From Folioceros fuciformis (Eukaryota > Anthocerotophyta > Anthocerotopsida > Anthocerotales): a stretch of 64,000 bases of DNA. Position 1 is the first letter of the stretch. The number at the start of each line of letters is the position of its first letter. The DNA lies in assembly GCA_049999805.1 (NCBI GenBank), contig JBNGIO010005900.1:46251-110250 (forward strand), read 5' to 3'. This document shows positions 1-10,391 of the stretch, one piece after another. The notes below the pieces were generated by a model. That model ran no database searches. It had not been told where the DNA came from and worked only from the letters and a program-made list of their open reading frames with translations. Made by a program: the position numbers and the translations under genes.

Positions 1-540
1 ATGGTATATTGGATGAAAATGGTATACCAACATGGTGGAGGAAGCAAGTAAGGTTTAGGGTTTAGCTGTAGGGCAAAGCGGAATGAGTTTGGTGTTTAGT
101 AAAATGGCATAGCAGAATGAGATTAGGATTTAGTGGCATCGCAGAGCAACAAGGGTTTATAGTTTACAAGCATGGCAGCAGTAGAATGGATTTAGGGCAT
201 GGCAGGGGAGAATGGATGTAGGGTTTAGAGGCATTGTAGAGAAAAATAGGTTTAGGATTTAGCAACATGATGGAGCAAAATAGGTTTAGGGTTTAGCCAC
301 ATGGCAGAGTGGAGTGGGTTTAGGATGTAGCGACATAGTGGAGAAAAATGGCTTAGGGTTTTATCAACATTATGGGGCAAAAATGGGTTTAGGGTTTTGT
401 GACAGGGCAGAGTTTAGGGTTTAGGGTTAGGTTACACGATGGGGAAAAGTGGGTTTAGCGTTTTATAAACATTGTGGAGCAAAATGGGTCTAAGGTTGAG
501 CGGCTTAGAGTGGAGCATATGGAGGGCATTGTACGGTTAT
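1..540. repeat. Degenerate TTTAGGG-rich tandem array
   Basis: The first ~540 bases are a loose tandem array. A unit of roughly 35-40 bases recurs, with a core like gggtttagggtttag followed by an acatggtggagcaaaat-like half. Copies are diverged and no long reading frame is present. TTTAGGG is the Arabidopsis-type plant telomere heptamer, so this could be a decayed subtelomeric or interstitial telomere-derived satellite. Perfect heptamer runs of more than two units are absent, so it is not an active telomere. Confidence 0.7.
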
Positions 541-1139
541 GGGTTACAATGAGGAGTACAATTGTTTGGTTTTGATTATTTTACAAGACTTTCTACATGC
601 CTCTATCACATGGCGCATGACACTTAGCCTTTATCTGTCAAGGACACCCCTTGCCTAGTGTGTTCTCAACTTTGCTCTAGGGTCAAGGGGGTGAAGTGCC
701 GTATTGGTCACAAGCATATGGACTTCGATAGGACCACTTGGGTGGCACAAGTGCGACTTGCTTCTTCCTCCGAACCACCTACCAATCCTCTTATAACAGA
801 TTCTCTGGGGCCATCCCTGGGAGGCTTGGTTGTGGCTTCAAGGGCAATCTGATTACTTGTTGGCTCTTTTCCATGCTCGTTTTCCATGTCCTCGCCTCTT
901 CCGACGTCTCCCTAGTCGCCTACATGATGATATTCGCCTTGCTTAACATCTTCCCTTGGATCGCCTTGCTCGGGACCCAAGGGATGAGGGTGCTTGGATT
1001 TTGTTCCTTTTCCTGCCAAGATGGTGCCTTCGGCGCTCTAGGGGTGGTCTGTCAGGTCATACGGAGGTGGCCTCTCGACTTTGCCGTTTTCGATCCAGAG
1101 ATTAGCAAGCTCTTCAGGAGGAGGATCTACTAGCAGCAA

Positions 1140-2130
1140 AATCTCGATTGGAGTTAGCTAAGGTTGACAAGGTATGCCATGACCCATTTAAAGCGCGTCT
1201 CAAGCGGTGTCTCATGTTGGGCAGGGATGGTGAATATGCTCGGGCTGCTAGAGCATTGCACCCAGAGCCGGCTGCATCCGCAACTAAGGACGCCATTGCT
1301 GCACTTCGTGCCCTTCATCCAGAACCTCATGACACTATACTGCAAGATCTTCTTGACCACGCAGTTGAGGAGCCTTTTTGCTTGGATAGGGTTGTTTTTG
1401 GGCATGTACTCTCTTCTGCACCGTGATAGTTTATGACCATTTTCAAGATTGTTTTTCTCCTGAGGATCCCTCAAGTGGTTTTTCGGGGCTTTATACACTA
1501 GCAACTGCTGTGGCTAGGGGTGAAGGTTGCAATCGAATCTCTCAAGTTTTGGCGGCTAGTAGGCTACTTGCATTGGAAAAGCCCACCTCAGGAGTGAGCC
1601 CCATTGATGTGGGGGAGGTATTTTTGCGCCTTATCGGCCGAAGTATCGCAATTCAACTTCGGGAGTACTTCCAAGCGCATCTTGCACCCCACCAATTTGG
1701 GATTGTTACCCCAGGTGGGTGTGAATCTGCCACTCTCGGCATCCAGGCGGGCCCTAAGTTACATCCTCACTAGGTAGCTTTGCAGGTTGATATTGAGAAT
1801 GCTTTTAACACCGTCTCTAGGGTCGCCATCTTCTCGGAGCTCAAGAGTGCATGAGGTCAATTGGCAAGTCTTATCCCTTTTGTTTGGTTCTTCTTTGGCN
1901 NNNNNNNNNNNNNNNNNNNNNNNNNNNNNNNNNNNNNNNNNNNNNNNNNNNNNNNNNNNNNNNNNNNNNNNNNNNNNNNNNNNNNNNNNNNNNNNNNNNT
2001 TCTATGGCTCGACATCCAAGCTCTACTACCAACACGACCCAACTATTGAGGGGGCCTGAGTTTTCGATTCAGCAACAAGCACAAGGCAAGGGGATCTGCT
2101 GGGGGGTGCTCTTTTTGCTCTTATATAAAA
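1140..2130 (+). pseudogene. Decayed non-LTR (LINE-type) reverse transcriptase fragment, interrupted by an assembly gap
   Basis: Several frames on the plus strand carry pieces of a LINE-type reverse transcriptase. Seen directly: a segment with GVSPIDVGEVFLRLIGR followed by QFGIVTPGGCESA (1590-1750), then after a stop VDIENAFNTVSR (1785-1820), which matches the RT motif-A region, and after the gap STRQGDLLGGALFALI (2070-2125), matching the RQGDPLGG-like motif B. Stops interrupt the frame at about 1771, 1850 and 2057, and the YxDD motif is not found. It is dead as written. The upstream frame at 1148-1430 may be the preceding linker. Full element ends are not recognisable. Confidence 0.7.
1900..1999. 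other. 100-base assembly gap
   Basis: A run of exactly 100 N inside the LINE fragment. Unlike the other two gaps in the window, its flanks are not long identical copies of each other, so some reverse-transcriptase sequence is probably missing here. Confidence 0.95.
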
Positions 2131-2977
2131 TACCATTTTACATTGGATAAGTCAAAATGTCTACAATCTCTGCACTATCTTTAATTTTTTTTCATAAATT
2201 ATTATTATTATAAAAATTAAAATAATATTTATAGAATTAGATTGTAGTGATAGAGAGAGTATGTCTATATTTATAAATATATATAATATTTATAGAAAAA
2301 AATTAATATTACTCCTTAATTAAGGTGTACTCAAACCCTGGTTAGGTAGAACATTTGTAGAGATATAACATTTAGGGAAATCACACTCAATGTTGGACAA
2401 GAACCGAACTTACTTGGAGTGCGCAGTTACTTCCATAGACATACTTCAACAACAACTTGAGTTACCTGTTTCCAATGTGCAGTTACTTCCATAGACGTAC
2501 TCCAACAACAACCTAAGTTACGTTGCAGAGGTATTCTATAACAACAGCCCAAGTTACCTTGCAAAGGCCTACTACAGCAGCAGCCTAAGTTACCTTGCAT
2601 AGGCATACGACAACAAGAGCTTGTGCATCAAATCAGGAGCACTTGCCCTAAGGTAGGCGTACTACAACAAGACCCTGTGCATCAAGTCAGGTGGGCGTAC
2701 CACAACAAGAGCCTGTACATCAAATCAATGTCACTTGCCCTAAAGAATCAGTTCGGGCAGCCAGATTGCCGCTTGGCGAGATCACGATGCTTTCACCCTT
2801 TCTAGGTGCATCCTCGGACTAAGGTACGAGAGAAGCCACAAAATTTACGTACCCCGTCACACCGATGGGAGAGCAAAATAGAGACACTCGACCAGTGGAT
2901 GATATGAAACATGGAGCACGACAAGGTGAACCTATGAACCTCTACACCTCTAACACACGTTTTCACCTCTAACAAAA
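2131..2977. repeat. AT-rich spacer with a degenerate ~45-bp tandem repeat
   Basis: Bases 2131-2400 are very AT-rich with no coding signal. From about 2400 to 2760 a diverged unit of 40-50 bases repeats, with a recurring core like ggcgtactacaacaac and, in the first copies, cctaagttacctt. Later copies replace part of the unit with a cttgtgcatcaaatcagg variant, so there are two sub-families. The rest, to the NDC1 stop codon, shows nothing I can name. Confidence 0.55.
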
Positions 2978-4693
2978 TTATTCACCTCGTGGTGGGGCTA
3001 GAATTCTGGCCAGGGTGCCTTGGGCAAAAGAAATGGAGTCTATGGCGGTCTTGGCGAACCAGCTAAGTCCGACTTTCAACTTGTGCTCATTGGTCGGAAG
3101 CCGATACAAGTAGGCCAGTTTCCTAGCTGAATGGCCAATTACGCCATCAAGCGTCAGACCATTTGGAAAGCTCGGTGTCACTGCTGCATCATACTTGCCG
3201 AGGGTCATCATCTCGCCTAGATGTGTGTATTTGAACGCACGGAGTGGTCTGTCGTTGATTGCGGCCCACAGATTCCACCCCGCGTATTCAGCTTGTTGGA
3301 AGGCCACCTGGGCAGTTGTAGGCAGCAGGTTTCCCGAGCTGTCCTTGGCACCGGCTGAGTCTCCGATGGCAAAGACCCGAGGATGACCCTTCACCCTCAA
3401 TGTACTGTCCGTGTCCGCTTGACCTCGGCCATTCACAGGAAAAGAAGGCCGGGTTTCGACGTCTCCAGGTGGAACAAGAGCTTTGGTGCCCACCGTCCAG
3501 AGAACCAGATCAGCATGTAGCTTCCGCTCCTCCCCCGGGCCCTCCTCCTTGGTGCTTTTTAGGTTAAGCACAACGGATCCTGGACTAGATTTTGTGCCGT
3601 TATGTGCTGCACTACTGCTGATACTGGTCACAGAGTAACCGAGAACGAGCTCCACATTCCTCGAAGACAGAATCTTCAAAGCTGCTTCTCGATTTCCAGC
3701 AGGTGCTGAAGGGCAGACGGTCAGGCCATTGTCTACCACCTGAACCCTTCCTCGGGGCCCCAGACGCTGGGCCACAGTAGCTGCTAGCTCCACTCCCGTG
3801 TAACCAGACCCCACGACCACAACACTGATGGGTAGTTTACCGACTCCAAATCTCTCCCTTTCAAGTACCAGGAGCCGCTCATCCACCTTAAGAGCATCCT
3901 CCAGAGTGGAAAATGGCACTGCATGCTCCCGGGCTCCCGGAACAAAGCTCATCTTCGTCTCAGCCCCCAGTGCAAGCAGCAACCAGTCATACTCAATCTG
4001 CGTTCCACTCTCCAGGACCACAGTACCTCCAATACCTCTCAGCGCGCGCTGACCCATAGCAGCGTCACAGGGTGTCACATTCTTCACCGTGTCCTGCACA
4101 AATTGAATGCTCGTTCCAGCCAACAGTTCCGAAAACCTTGGGGCAATCTCCCACTGATCCACTTCCTTCGACAAGAGCTCGTACAGCAAGGGCTTGAAAA
4201 CGAACCTGTCCGACTGGTCAACAAGCAGCACCTGCGGCCGCTTGTTCGAAGGCCAAACCAGAGACTCCAGTTGCAGTGCCGTGTACAGGCCTCCAAAACC
4301 CCCACCCAGAATGCAGATTCGCGGTCTCTTGGAGTCTGTCCACCTGTAGCTAGATTGTGTACCCTCGTCAGCTCCAAAACGTGCGCCATTGGACCCTTGA
4401 TCAATGTCCAATGCAGATGAGGAAACAGAGGCCCGCGGCCTCCCAAAAGCGTCCACAACCACTTTCTGCCTGCTCCAGAGGCTCTGATACTCGGGTAATT
4501 TCCACCACCCTGTCGAGGCACAGCATGCGCTCATGGACCATGTCCCCGTTATCACCCTTTCTTTGGAAGCACAAAACCCTGTCCACTCCCGAGACAAGCT
4601 CCCGCCAGAGGCAGTCGGGAAGGGACTGGGGCGCAGACTTGCGCGAATGCTGGGAGCCATCGCGCAGGCCGGTGCCGCCATGTTGCAACTCAT
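2978..4693 (-). CDS. NDC1: Type II NAD(P)H dehydrogenase C1, chloroplastic (NDC1-like), intronless
   Basis: Single-domain flavoprotein that passes electrons from NAD(P)H to a quinone. In Arabidopsis NDC1 is in plastids and plastoglobules and acts on plastoquinone and in vitamin K1 synthesis. The open frame gives ~571 aa from the ATG at 4693 (a second ATG at 4681 is equally plausible). Visible motifs: first Rossmann loop ILGGGFGG near residue 130 (FAD), DQSDRFVFKPLLYELL just after, second nucleotide loop VVVGSGYTGVELAA near residue 295 (NAD(P)H), and FAIGDSAG near residue 430, all diagnostic of NDH-2. The first ~120 residues are Ser/Arg-rich and acid-poor, as in a transit peptide. There is no intron in 1.7 kb, unlike most neighbours. 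A standalone gene; stop TAA at 2978-2980. Confidence 0.9.
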   Translation of the reverse strand: MSCNMAAPACAMAPSIRASLRPSPFPTASGGSLSREWTGFCASKERVITGTWSMSACCASTGWWKLPEYQSLWSRQKVVVDAFGRPRASVSSSALDIDQGSNGARFGADEGTQSSYRWTDSKRPRICILGGGFGGLYTALQLESLVWPSNKRPQVLLVDQSDRFVFKPLLYELLSKEVDQWEIAPRFSELLAGTSIQFVQDTVKNVTPCDAAMGQRALRGIGGTVVLESGTQIEYDWLLLALGAETKMSFVPGAREHAVPFSTLEDALKVDERLLVLERERFGVGKLPISVVVVGSGYTGVELAATVAQRLGPRGRVQVVDNGLTVCPSAPAGNREAALKILSSRNVELVLGYSVTSISSSAAHNGTKSSPGSVVLNLKSTKEEGPGEERKLHADLVLWTVGTKALVPPGDVETRPSFPVNGRGQADTDSTLRVKGHPRVFAIGDSAGAKDSSGNLLPTTAQVAFQQAEYAGWNLWAAINDRPLRAFKYTHLGEMMTLGKYDAAVTPSFPNGLTLDGVIGHSARKLAYLYRLPTNEHKLKVGLSWFAKTAIDSISFAQGTLARILAPPRGE

Positions 4694-5641
4694 CACCCAC
4701 TCCCGCAAAACCTAAAACCTCATTCAGCTGCATGGAGATAATTTCCCCAACAATCCCTCATTGCAACGAGTCAGGAAATGTCAACTGGAGAGACAGGCAG
4801 TGCCCCCTCACATCCCACGCAGCAAGTAGCTGCGATCCTAACGTGGCGGACCGACCACGATGCCAGTCCCAACTCATCTCAAGCTGCGCTATACTTCTAT
4901 TGTAGGAATTGGAATGGCATCGTTCTAGGAGTAGCAAGAGGTTCTAAACGCACACCAAATGCAAGGCTCACATGCCTCGTTGCTGGCCACACAAAATTGC
5001 CTGATTTTATACAAAAAAAAAGTGCCCTCCCTCAATGAACACCTCTCCACTGGTCTGTGCGCAGAAGGACGTACCAGATGTCCCGAGGCGCTGTCGTTGT
5101 TGATGCAGCTTCCTGACCTCATCTACGAAATGGGTGGACAGTGTGCATCTCTCACCACCAGCTCCCGCCGTTAGGTCTAGGCTCGTACGATGACTCGTGG
5201 TGACTTACAAAGGTGTGCTGTTGGAGCCTATGTGGCAGAACGAGCTTCTCAGCATTTCCGGAACAACTTTTTGTCTCCATCAGACAGCCAAATGTCCGTG
5301 GTGGTCAGTGACCTTAGGTTCCCACCCCAGATTTTGGAGGGAACTTCATCCTCTATTCCCCAATCAGAGATGCATGGACCGTGGTGCATGAGCAGCCTTG
5401 CTCCACGGCGAGAATCCGATGGTGGTCGAAACAGCACTTGCATGTCTAGGGGTGGCTACCCGGCGCGATGATTACATACGCGATGCTGTGGTAGATCACC
5501 CTCTGCGGCTCGCGGAACCCTCAATATGCTCTGCTAGGTCGACTGATGTGGCAGCAGGGAGCCGTCTGTATGAATCTTGGCAACATCCAGGTGGAGGTCG
5601 ACGGAGGAAGAGCTCTCTGACAAGCTTTCTCGGTTTTCTCG
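4694..5641. other. Spacer, upstream of NDC1; no supported gene
   Basis: This ~950-base stretch contains the presumed NDC1 promoter and 5' leader at its left end. Short open frames on both strands lack recognisable motifs or consistent splice signals. I see no RNA gene or repeat. Confidence 0.4.
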
Positions 5642-6189
5642 GTGGCAGCTGAAGGAGGCGAGCCGTCCTGGGTGCACGTGACGCAATGTGTGACCAAGGA
5701 TGAGCATGGCATGTTCATGGATAGGTTACATGCTCTCAACGTGCGCTGTAAGATAAACAGCTCCAGACTTCCTCCGCCGATTGTCTTGGGGTGGCTTCAG
5801 TACCGAGAGTGGAAGACTATTGTGAGCTCTGGATTGATCACTGCGAGAAATCAAGGTATGCAAGCCAGCGGAGGATGGAGTGAGTGTGGAGACAAGTCTC
5901 TCAGCGATGGATTGCTTGTGACGAGGCATGGAGCGTTTCTGGCGATGCAGAGTCAAGCGACTTTACCAAACGAGCCAATGCTGCGTTTGTGTTTGCTGGA
6001 GGAATCCCAGAGGAAGCATTGGAGTTGACATCTGCAGGAGCCACGTTCATCCCAGACAGGTCGGAGACGGTGCACGCTTTCGCTTCCAGTGTCACCACTA
6101 TGGAAGACAGACCTAAGCTTTTGGGGATCGTTCCAAAAGCAAATGATATAGCATTCCAAAAAGGAAAGAGAGTTTCTGGCCTCCTTTAG
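5642..6189 (+). CDS. Possible hypothetical gene fragment
   Basis: Two plus-strand open stretches look mildly protein-like. One contains VTKDEHGMFMDRLHALNV followed by LPPPIVLGWLQYREWKTIV (5690-5820) and then a possible splice donor at about 5855. The other contains FTKRANAAFVFAGGIPEEAL and ends at 6189. I do not recognise a family, and no convincing start codon or full splice chain could be built. The composition is amino-acid balanced, which argues weakly for coding. It may equally be a relic or non-coding. Transcript evidence would decide. Confidence 0.2.
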
Positions 6190-6427
6190 CACAATAACCA
6201 CCAACAGGCTGTCCTTTCTGGAGAACAAACGAGACTACCCCCCCTCCCCGGAGGAGACATCTACGAGAAGGCGACAAAATCGCCCATGGACTGTGACCTG
6301 AAGAGCCGGCGCGCACGGCCCTGCATTACAGTTTTCTTTTCTTATCACTGTTCAGTGCGTCAGACACATTTAGAGCATGCACCGCAGCCATTCATGTTTC
6401 AAGCAAACTCCCTACCCAGTGCGGGCT

Positions 6428-6898
6428 TCAACACCGCGCGTCACTAGCACTTTGGTCACTAAGTTGCCTCTGCCAAACGCGCGTGGTTGGGATGGTCGAT
6501 CGGTCACCCACGTTCCCCATCCAGAGGAGACCAGCCCCTTGAGTTACGGGTAGAGGAACTCCGGCCCCTGCAGAAAGCGGGATAGTGACCGTCGACTTCG
6601 ATATAATTGTGCCATTGTTGAGCAGGGCCTTGGAGGCAGGGAGGGATGGATCGACATACAGGAAGCTGCGTCTGAGCTTGTAGGTCTCTAGTTCCCTCTT
6701 AGTTAGACTACAGTTTTGTAGGAAGCCATTTGGTACGAAGGGACGCGAGGAAGGAATCCACTTGTCGTCGTTGTCTTCTGAGGAGTGATGGACAATTTGC
6801 TGCTGTGGGGTGTAGTGAGGCACGTCGCCAACCTCGAAGGTGGCCTTTTTTTCATGCTTCAAGGATTTCAGGCGCTTGTCAAATATCTGCCTCCCTGG
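6428..6898 (-). CDS. Hypothetical protein, probable last exon of an unresolved gene
   Basis: A minus-strand frame of ~150 codons reading RQIFDKRLKSLKHEKK, then FEVGDVPHYTPQQQIV, and ending with a basic/polar tail (stop at 6428). It has no in-frame ATG near its 5' end, and possible acceptors (a cag near 6890) precede it, so it is likely a terminal exon. Charged, non-repetitive composition suggests real coding sequence. Short open stretches upstream (about 6900-7310, minus) could hold further exons, but I could not join them without stops. I do not recognise the family. It sits just downstream of the CLPP6 3' end, on the same strand. Confidence 0.3.
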   Translation of the reverse strand, partial: PGRQIFDKRLKSLKHEKKATFEVGDVPHYTPQQQIVHHSSEDNDDKWIPSSRPFVPNGFLQNCSLTKRELETYKLRRSFLYVDPSLPASKALLNNGTIISKSTVTIPLSAGAGVPLPVTQGAGLLWMGNVGDRSTIPTTRVWQRQLSDQSASDARC

Positions 6899-7500
6899 AA
6901 GATTTCCTTCTGTGTCCTAATCGTAGGCCTCCTGCCTCCAAGGATAACCCTAAACCAGGGGCACGTATCAGGCATGGCGGTGCCCACACAAGATGAAAAT
7001 CACGAGTTGCTGGTTGTGGAGATTGTGCTCCTGCAAAACATGATGTGATCCTTGACCAATGACTGTTGCAGTTGATGATAGCACTACAAATCGCAGTGCG
7101 AACCAGCGATTGCAACGATGTCCTCTGCTGCCGTTTCATAGTGGCAAGTTTTGTGACGAGGCTGTAGACCACTGGCTAAGGTACCAGGACATCATGATCC
7201 TCGAGGAGGATGAAACTTTTCTCGCGGGTCTCGCTGATCCTGTGTAGAGTAGAAGGCAATCAGATACGAGTAGAAGGCAAGCATCCTCTTGACCCTCACG
7301 TAGCCCATTCCTTCCATGTAACACAGAGACAGTGGACCTCAGAAGACAGCCTTGGGCAGCTTCAGGTCAGAGACTGCAGAGCAGCCTAAGTGACAACACA
7401 GTGGCTCGTACAGATACAGATGTTCCACTGCAGACAGCCACTTCTGAAGTGTCTTGCAAAGGAACAGAGTTTTGCGAAGGAGAACGGAGTGGAATAATCT

Positions 7501-9147
7501 TCAGTACTCGGTTTCCATGAGCCCATCAATAAGTCCAAACTCCATCGCCTGCCATCACGGGATCACTTACATGAGCCACAAGCAACAAATGCGAGATGCG
7601 CACTTTCTGTTGCCGACAAGGACAAAATTGCATCTTATATGGCCAGTCAGGCAAACCTCTGCTGCTGAAAAAAAGCGGTCACGGTCAGTGAACTTCTGTA
7701 CTCTCTCAAGAGGCTGTCCAGTGAAGGCAGAATACATCTTGTCTATCTTCTGCAGAAGACAAGGAGGGGGTGAGAAATGAGAATGACAGGCAACTATCCA
7801 ACTCCACTGGCAACAGATATACGCCAAGGAACACGTACGTCACGTGATGCCATCACTTCATTAACCTGCCGGCGCACATCATCCAGTGTCCCCTGCGTAC
7901 AGCAATACAAGGCAAATCCAGCTGAGCTCGGGCTAAGGCAGATCATCCCCAGGACCATGGGTTCAACAAATTCCTCCCAAAACACTGTACACTGCTTCAA
8001 CTGTCAACTGAATGCAAAGCTGCTCCTAGCGCCAGAAGAAAGGGGAAAGCGGCAAGGAGGTACCCCACATCCGCCTTGAGGTTGATGGATCATTATTCGG
8101 GCATTGGGCATGGCAAAGCGTTTGCCCTTTTGGCCTCCTGCAAGAAGCAGTGCACCTTGACTGGCAGCAACTCCAAAACAGACTGTGCTCACGTCGGGCT
8201 TGATCTGCACAGCACAGACCACATTAGACTAGCCGTCATCCTACCAGACTCTATTACACAACTTCCAAACAAGTAAGCATTAGTCTTGTCTCTGTTGTCT
8301 TACCCAGGACATGGTGTCGTAGATAGCCAACACCGAGTACGTGCTCCCCCCGGGACAGTTAATGTACATCTGTGACAGCCACACGCACACCGGATGAGAG
8401 CAGCATCATGGATATTAAACCAGCAACGGGAAGCTAGCACATAGAAAACACAGAATCATCCAGAACATGAAAAACACCCACTTTGATATCCTCTTCCTCA
8501 TCAATGGCCGCCAGGGTCAGCAGCTGAGTGATGACCTTCTGAGCAACCTGTGAATTCACAGCCGAGCCCAGAAAAATAATTCGATTGCGGAACAACAAGG
8601 TGGACAAGTCAGTGGGCCCCGTGCCCGTGAGCACGGCAGGCATGATAGGAGGAGCTTTCTGCTTGGCTGCCCTGATATCATTCATGCTGCTACCGCACAG
8701 ACAAGGGAAACAGGCAACAGCCTCCTCGTCAGATCCAAATCCAATGCCCAAACATCCCCAGTACGACAGAACGACAATACCCACCCACCTCGCGCTGCCT
8801 ATGCCAAGCGACGGCCTTGAATCTGCGACGCAAAGCCGTTCTCTCCTCGACATCCCCCGTGCAGCCACACCCGGCCTCGCGACTGCAAGCGCCGNNNNNN
8901 NNNNNNNNNNNNNNNNNNNNNNNNNNNNNNNNNNNNNNNNNNNNNNNNNNNNNNNNNNNNNNNNNNNNNNNNNNNNNNNNNNNNNNNNNNNNNNCGACAT
9001 CCCCCGTGCAGCCACACCCGGCCTCGCGACTGCAAGCGCCGTCTGCCCTGCTTGCCCCACCCCATTCCTGAAGCTGCAGAGCTCCGGAGCCCGCACCTGC
9101 TCTCGTACGACAGCCACCGCCGCGGGCAGCGCGGGAACACAAGCCAT
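7501..9147 (-). CDS. CLPP6: ATP-dependent Clp protease proteolytic subunit 6, plastid (ClpP6), 7 exons
   Basis: Subunit of the plastid ClpPR core, which degrades stromal proteins with ClpC chaperones. Exons by splice sites and phase: 9147-8789, 8686-8482, 8369-8304, 8204-8064, 7892-7839, 7749-7657, 7548-7501; stop TGA. After removing an assembly duplication in exon 1 (8895-9041) the product is ~272 aa. Motifs in order: [50 protein letters not shown] with the nucleophile Ser (near 176), [13 protein letters not shown] with the catalytic His (near 201), [11 protein letters not shown] and the terminal [18 protein letters not shown] and the METEY-like end match ClpP6 rather than ClpP1/3/4/5 or ClpR. 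The usual Asp position seems to be Phe, similar to the Tyr I recall in Arabidopsis ClpP6. The N-terminus resembles a transit peptide. Confidence 0.92.
8848..9041. other. Assembly artefact: identical 47-bp copies flanking a 100-N gap
   Basis: Bases 8848-8894 and 8995-9041 are the same 47-base sequence, separated by exactly 100 N. Removing one copy plus the gap deletes 147 bases, a multiple of three, and restores a clean CLPP6 first exon. The simplest reading is two contigs that overlap by 47 bases and were scaffolded rather than merged, so no sequence is missing. Confidence 0.9.
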
Positions 9148-9281
9148 CTCAATTGCCTCCTGTTGAAGACAACGCGCAATTTAGCACAAAAGTTTCCTTC
9201 TCTTATTTTTCTTTCGCTGAACCCTGAACAACTGCTTGCCGGATTTTGACGACCTCCTCAGCATCAGCTGGATTTCCGGCT
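9148..9281. promoter_or_regulatory. Compact divergent promoter between CLPP6 and the ALKBH8-like gene
   Basis: Only 134 bases separate the start codons of two head-to-head genes, so both 5' leaders and core promoters must share this interval or extend into coding sequence. A TATA-like element is not obvious; the segment is mixed in composition with a T-rich tract around 9195-9215. Transcription start sites cannot be placed from sequence alone. Confidence 0.55.
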
Positions 9282-10292
9282 ATGGCGGACTGCAGCAAGG
9301 GATCTTTCACCAGGCCCCGGGGCCAAAGCGAGCCAACGCCGCATCTGTACGCAGCAAACTGCGGGCCGGCTACTGGCGTCTCCCTCGCCGCCGTTGCCGA
9401 CGCCTTTTCTCAACACGGGCCGGTGCAGAGCGTGGCGGCTGCAGACGGAAGCGGGGGGCGGTCAATTGTCTCGTTCTTTTCCGCGGAGTCGGCCGCTGCC
9501 GCGCGTAAGGCGTGGCATGGACGCCCTTGTCCCGCGCTGCAGGGCCGCGTCATGATCCTGGAGTTTGCGGAGCCCGTAGTGGTGCGGGAGCAGGTGCAGC
9601 TGCCAGTGTGCCGACACGCGGAGGAAGTCGGGATCTCGGGCCTGTTCCTCCGCCTGGAATTCGTGTCCGAGCAGGAGGAGGCGGATCTAATGGCTGCCGT
9701 GGACGCGCGGCCGTGGCAGGGTTTGGCCAAGCGGCGCGTGCAGCACTACGGCTTCGAGTTCTTGTACAAGGTCCGGAACGTGGATTTGGATGCGCGGCTG
9801 GGGGACATGCCGGAGTTTGTGCTGGGATTGCTGGAGCGGATGCTAGGGCTAGAGGAGCTGGCGGCCACAGAGGAGGAGGTAGGATTTCCCTTGGATCAGC
9901 TCACTGTGAACGAGTATCCTCGGGGCGTGGGACTGTCCCCGCATGTCGACACGCATTCTGCATTTCAAGGCGCTATTCTATCCCTATCCCTAGCCGGTCC
10001 TTGCGTGATGGAGTTCCGGAAGTACGGCAGGCGGGATGGTGAAGGTGGAGATGATGTGCAGCGCCGGGCGCTCTTCCTGCCTGCCAGATCGCTGCTCATC
10101 CTGTCTGGGGAAGCTCGTTATGCCTGGCATCACTACATTCCTCACCATAAACGAGATTTTGTGAACGGTGTGCCCGTGGACAGAGGTTCCCGGCGGGTTT
10201 CGTTCACGTTTCGGAAAGTCCGGGCCGGGCCTTGCCGGTGCCGGTTTCCTGAGGAGTGTGACTCTCGTCTCACTGCTTTGGGCAGCGCGTAA
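9282..10292 (+). CDS. ALKBH8-like 2-oxoglutarate/Fe(II) dioxygenase with RRM-like N-terminus, intronless
   Basis: Predicted AlkB-family oxygenase; animal ALKBH8 hydroxylates wobble-uridine modifications in tRNA. The frame gives ~336 aa from the ATG at 9282. Residues ~15-105 resemble an RRM (SLAAVADAFSQHGPVQSV, then GGRSIVSFFSAESAAAA). The AlkB fold follows: RRVQHYGFEFLYKVRNVD, NEYPRGVGLSPHVDTHSAF with the metal-binding H-x-D, the distal His in WHHYIPHHKRD, and the 2-oxoglutarate Arg in RRVSFTFRK. A Cys-rich RAGPCRCRFPEECDS follows at the C-terminus. There is no methyltransferase domain, unlike animal ALKBH8, matching plants where the methyltransferase (TRM9) is separate. Its last ~100 coding bases are duplicated at ~11605. 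Divergently transcribed from CLPP6. Confidence 0.85.
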   Translation: MADCSKGSFTRPRGQSEPTPHLYAANCGPATGVSLAAVADAFSQHGPVQSVAAADGSGGRSIVSFFSAESAAAARKAWHGRPCPALQGRVMILEFAEPVVVREQVQLPVCRHAEEVGISGLFLRLEFVSEQEEADLMAAVDARPWQGLAKRRVQHYGFEFLYKVRNVDLDARLGDMPEFVLGLLERMLGLEELAATEEEVGFPLDQLTVNEYPRGVGLSPHVDTHSAFQGAILSLSLAGPCVMEFRKYGRRDGEGGDDVQRRALFLPARSLLILSGEARYAWHHYIPHHKRDFVNGVPVDRGSRRVSFTFRKVRAGPCRCRFPEECDSRLTALGSA

Positions 10293-10391
10293 TGTTGTGG
10301 CAATTGCAGGTAGAACTCTTTTCCATTACGGTAGAGAATGCGACCAAAGATTAAAATTGAAGACGCAGAATTGAAGGCCCTGATGGACCCG

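Noticed and set aside
2954-4420. Long open frames opposite NDC1 (for example 3923-4420 plus and 4084-4521 minus)
   Set aside because: They are frame shadows of a strongly conserved flavoprotein gene and carry no motifs of their own.
8848-9041. A genuine repeated motif ([11 protein letters not shown]) in the CLPP6 transit peptide
   Set aside because: The two copies are identical at DNA level over 47 bases, are separated only by N, and a second gap in the window shows the same pattern, so it is an assembly duplication.
9512-10042. 176-codon frame overlapping the ALKBH8-like gene
   Set aside because: Gly/Ala/Arg-rich shadow frame; the dioxygenase frame has clear catalytic motifs.
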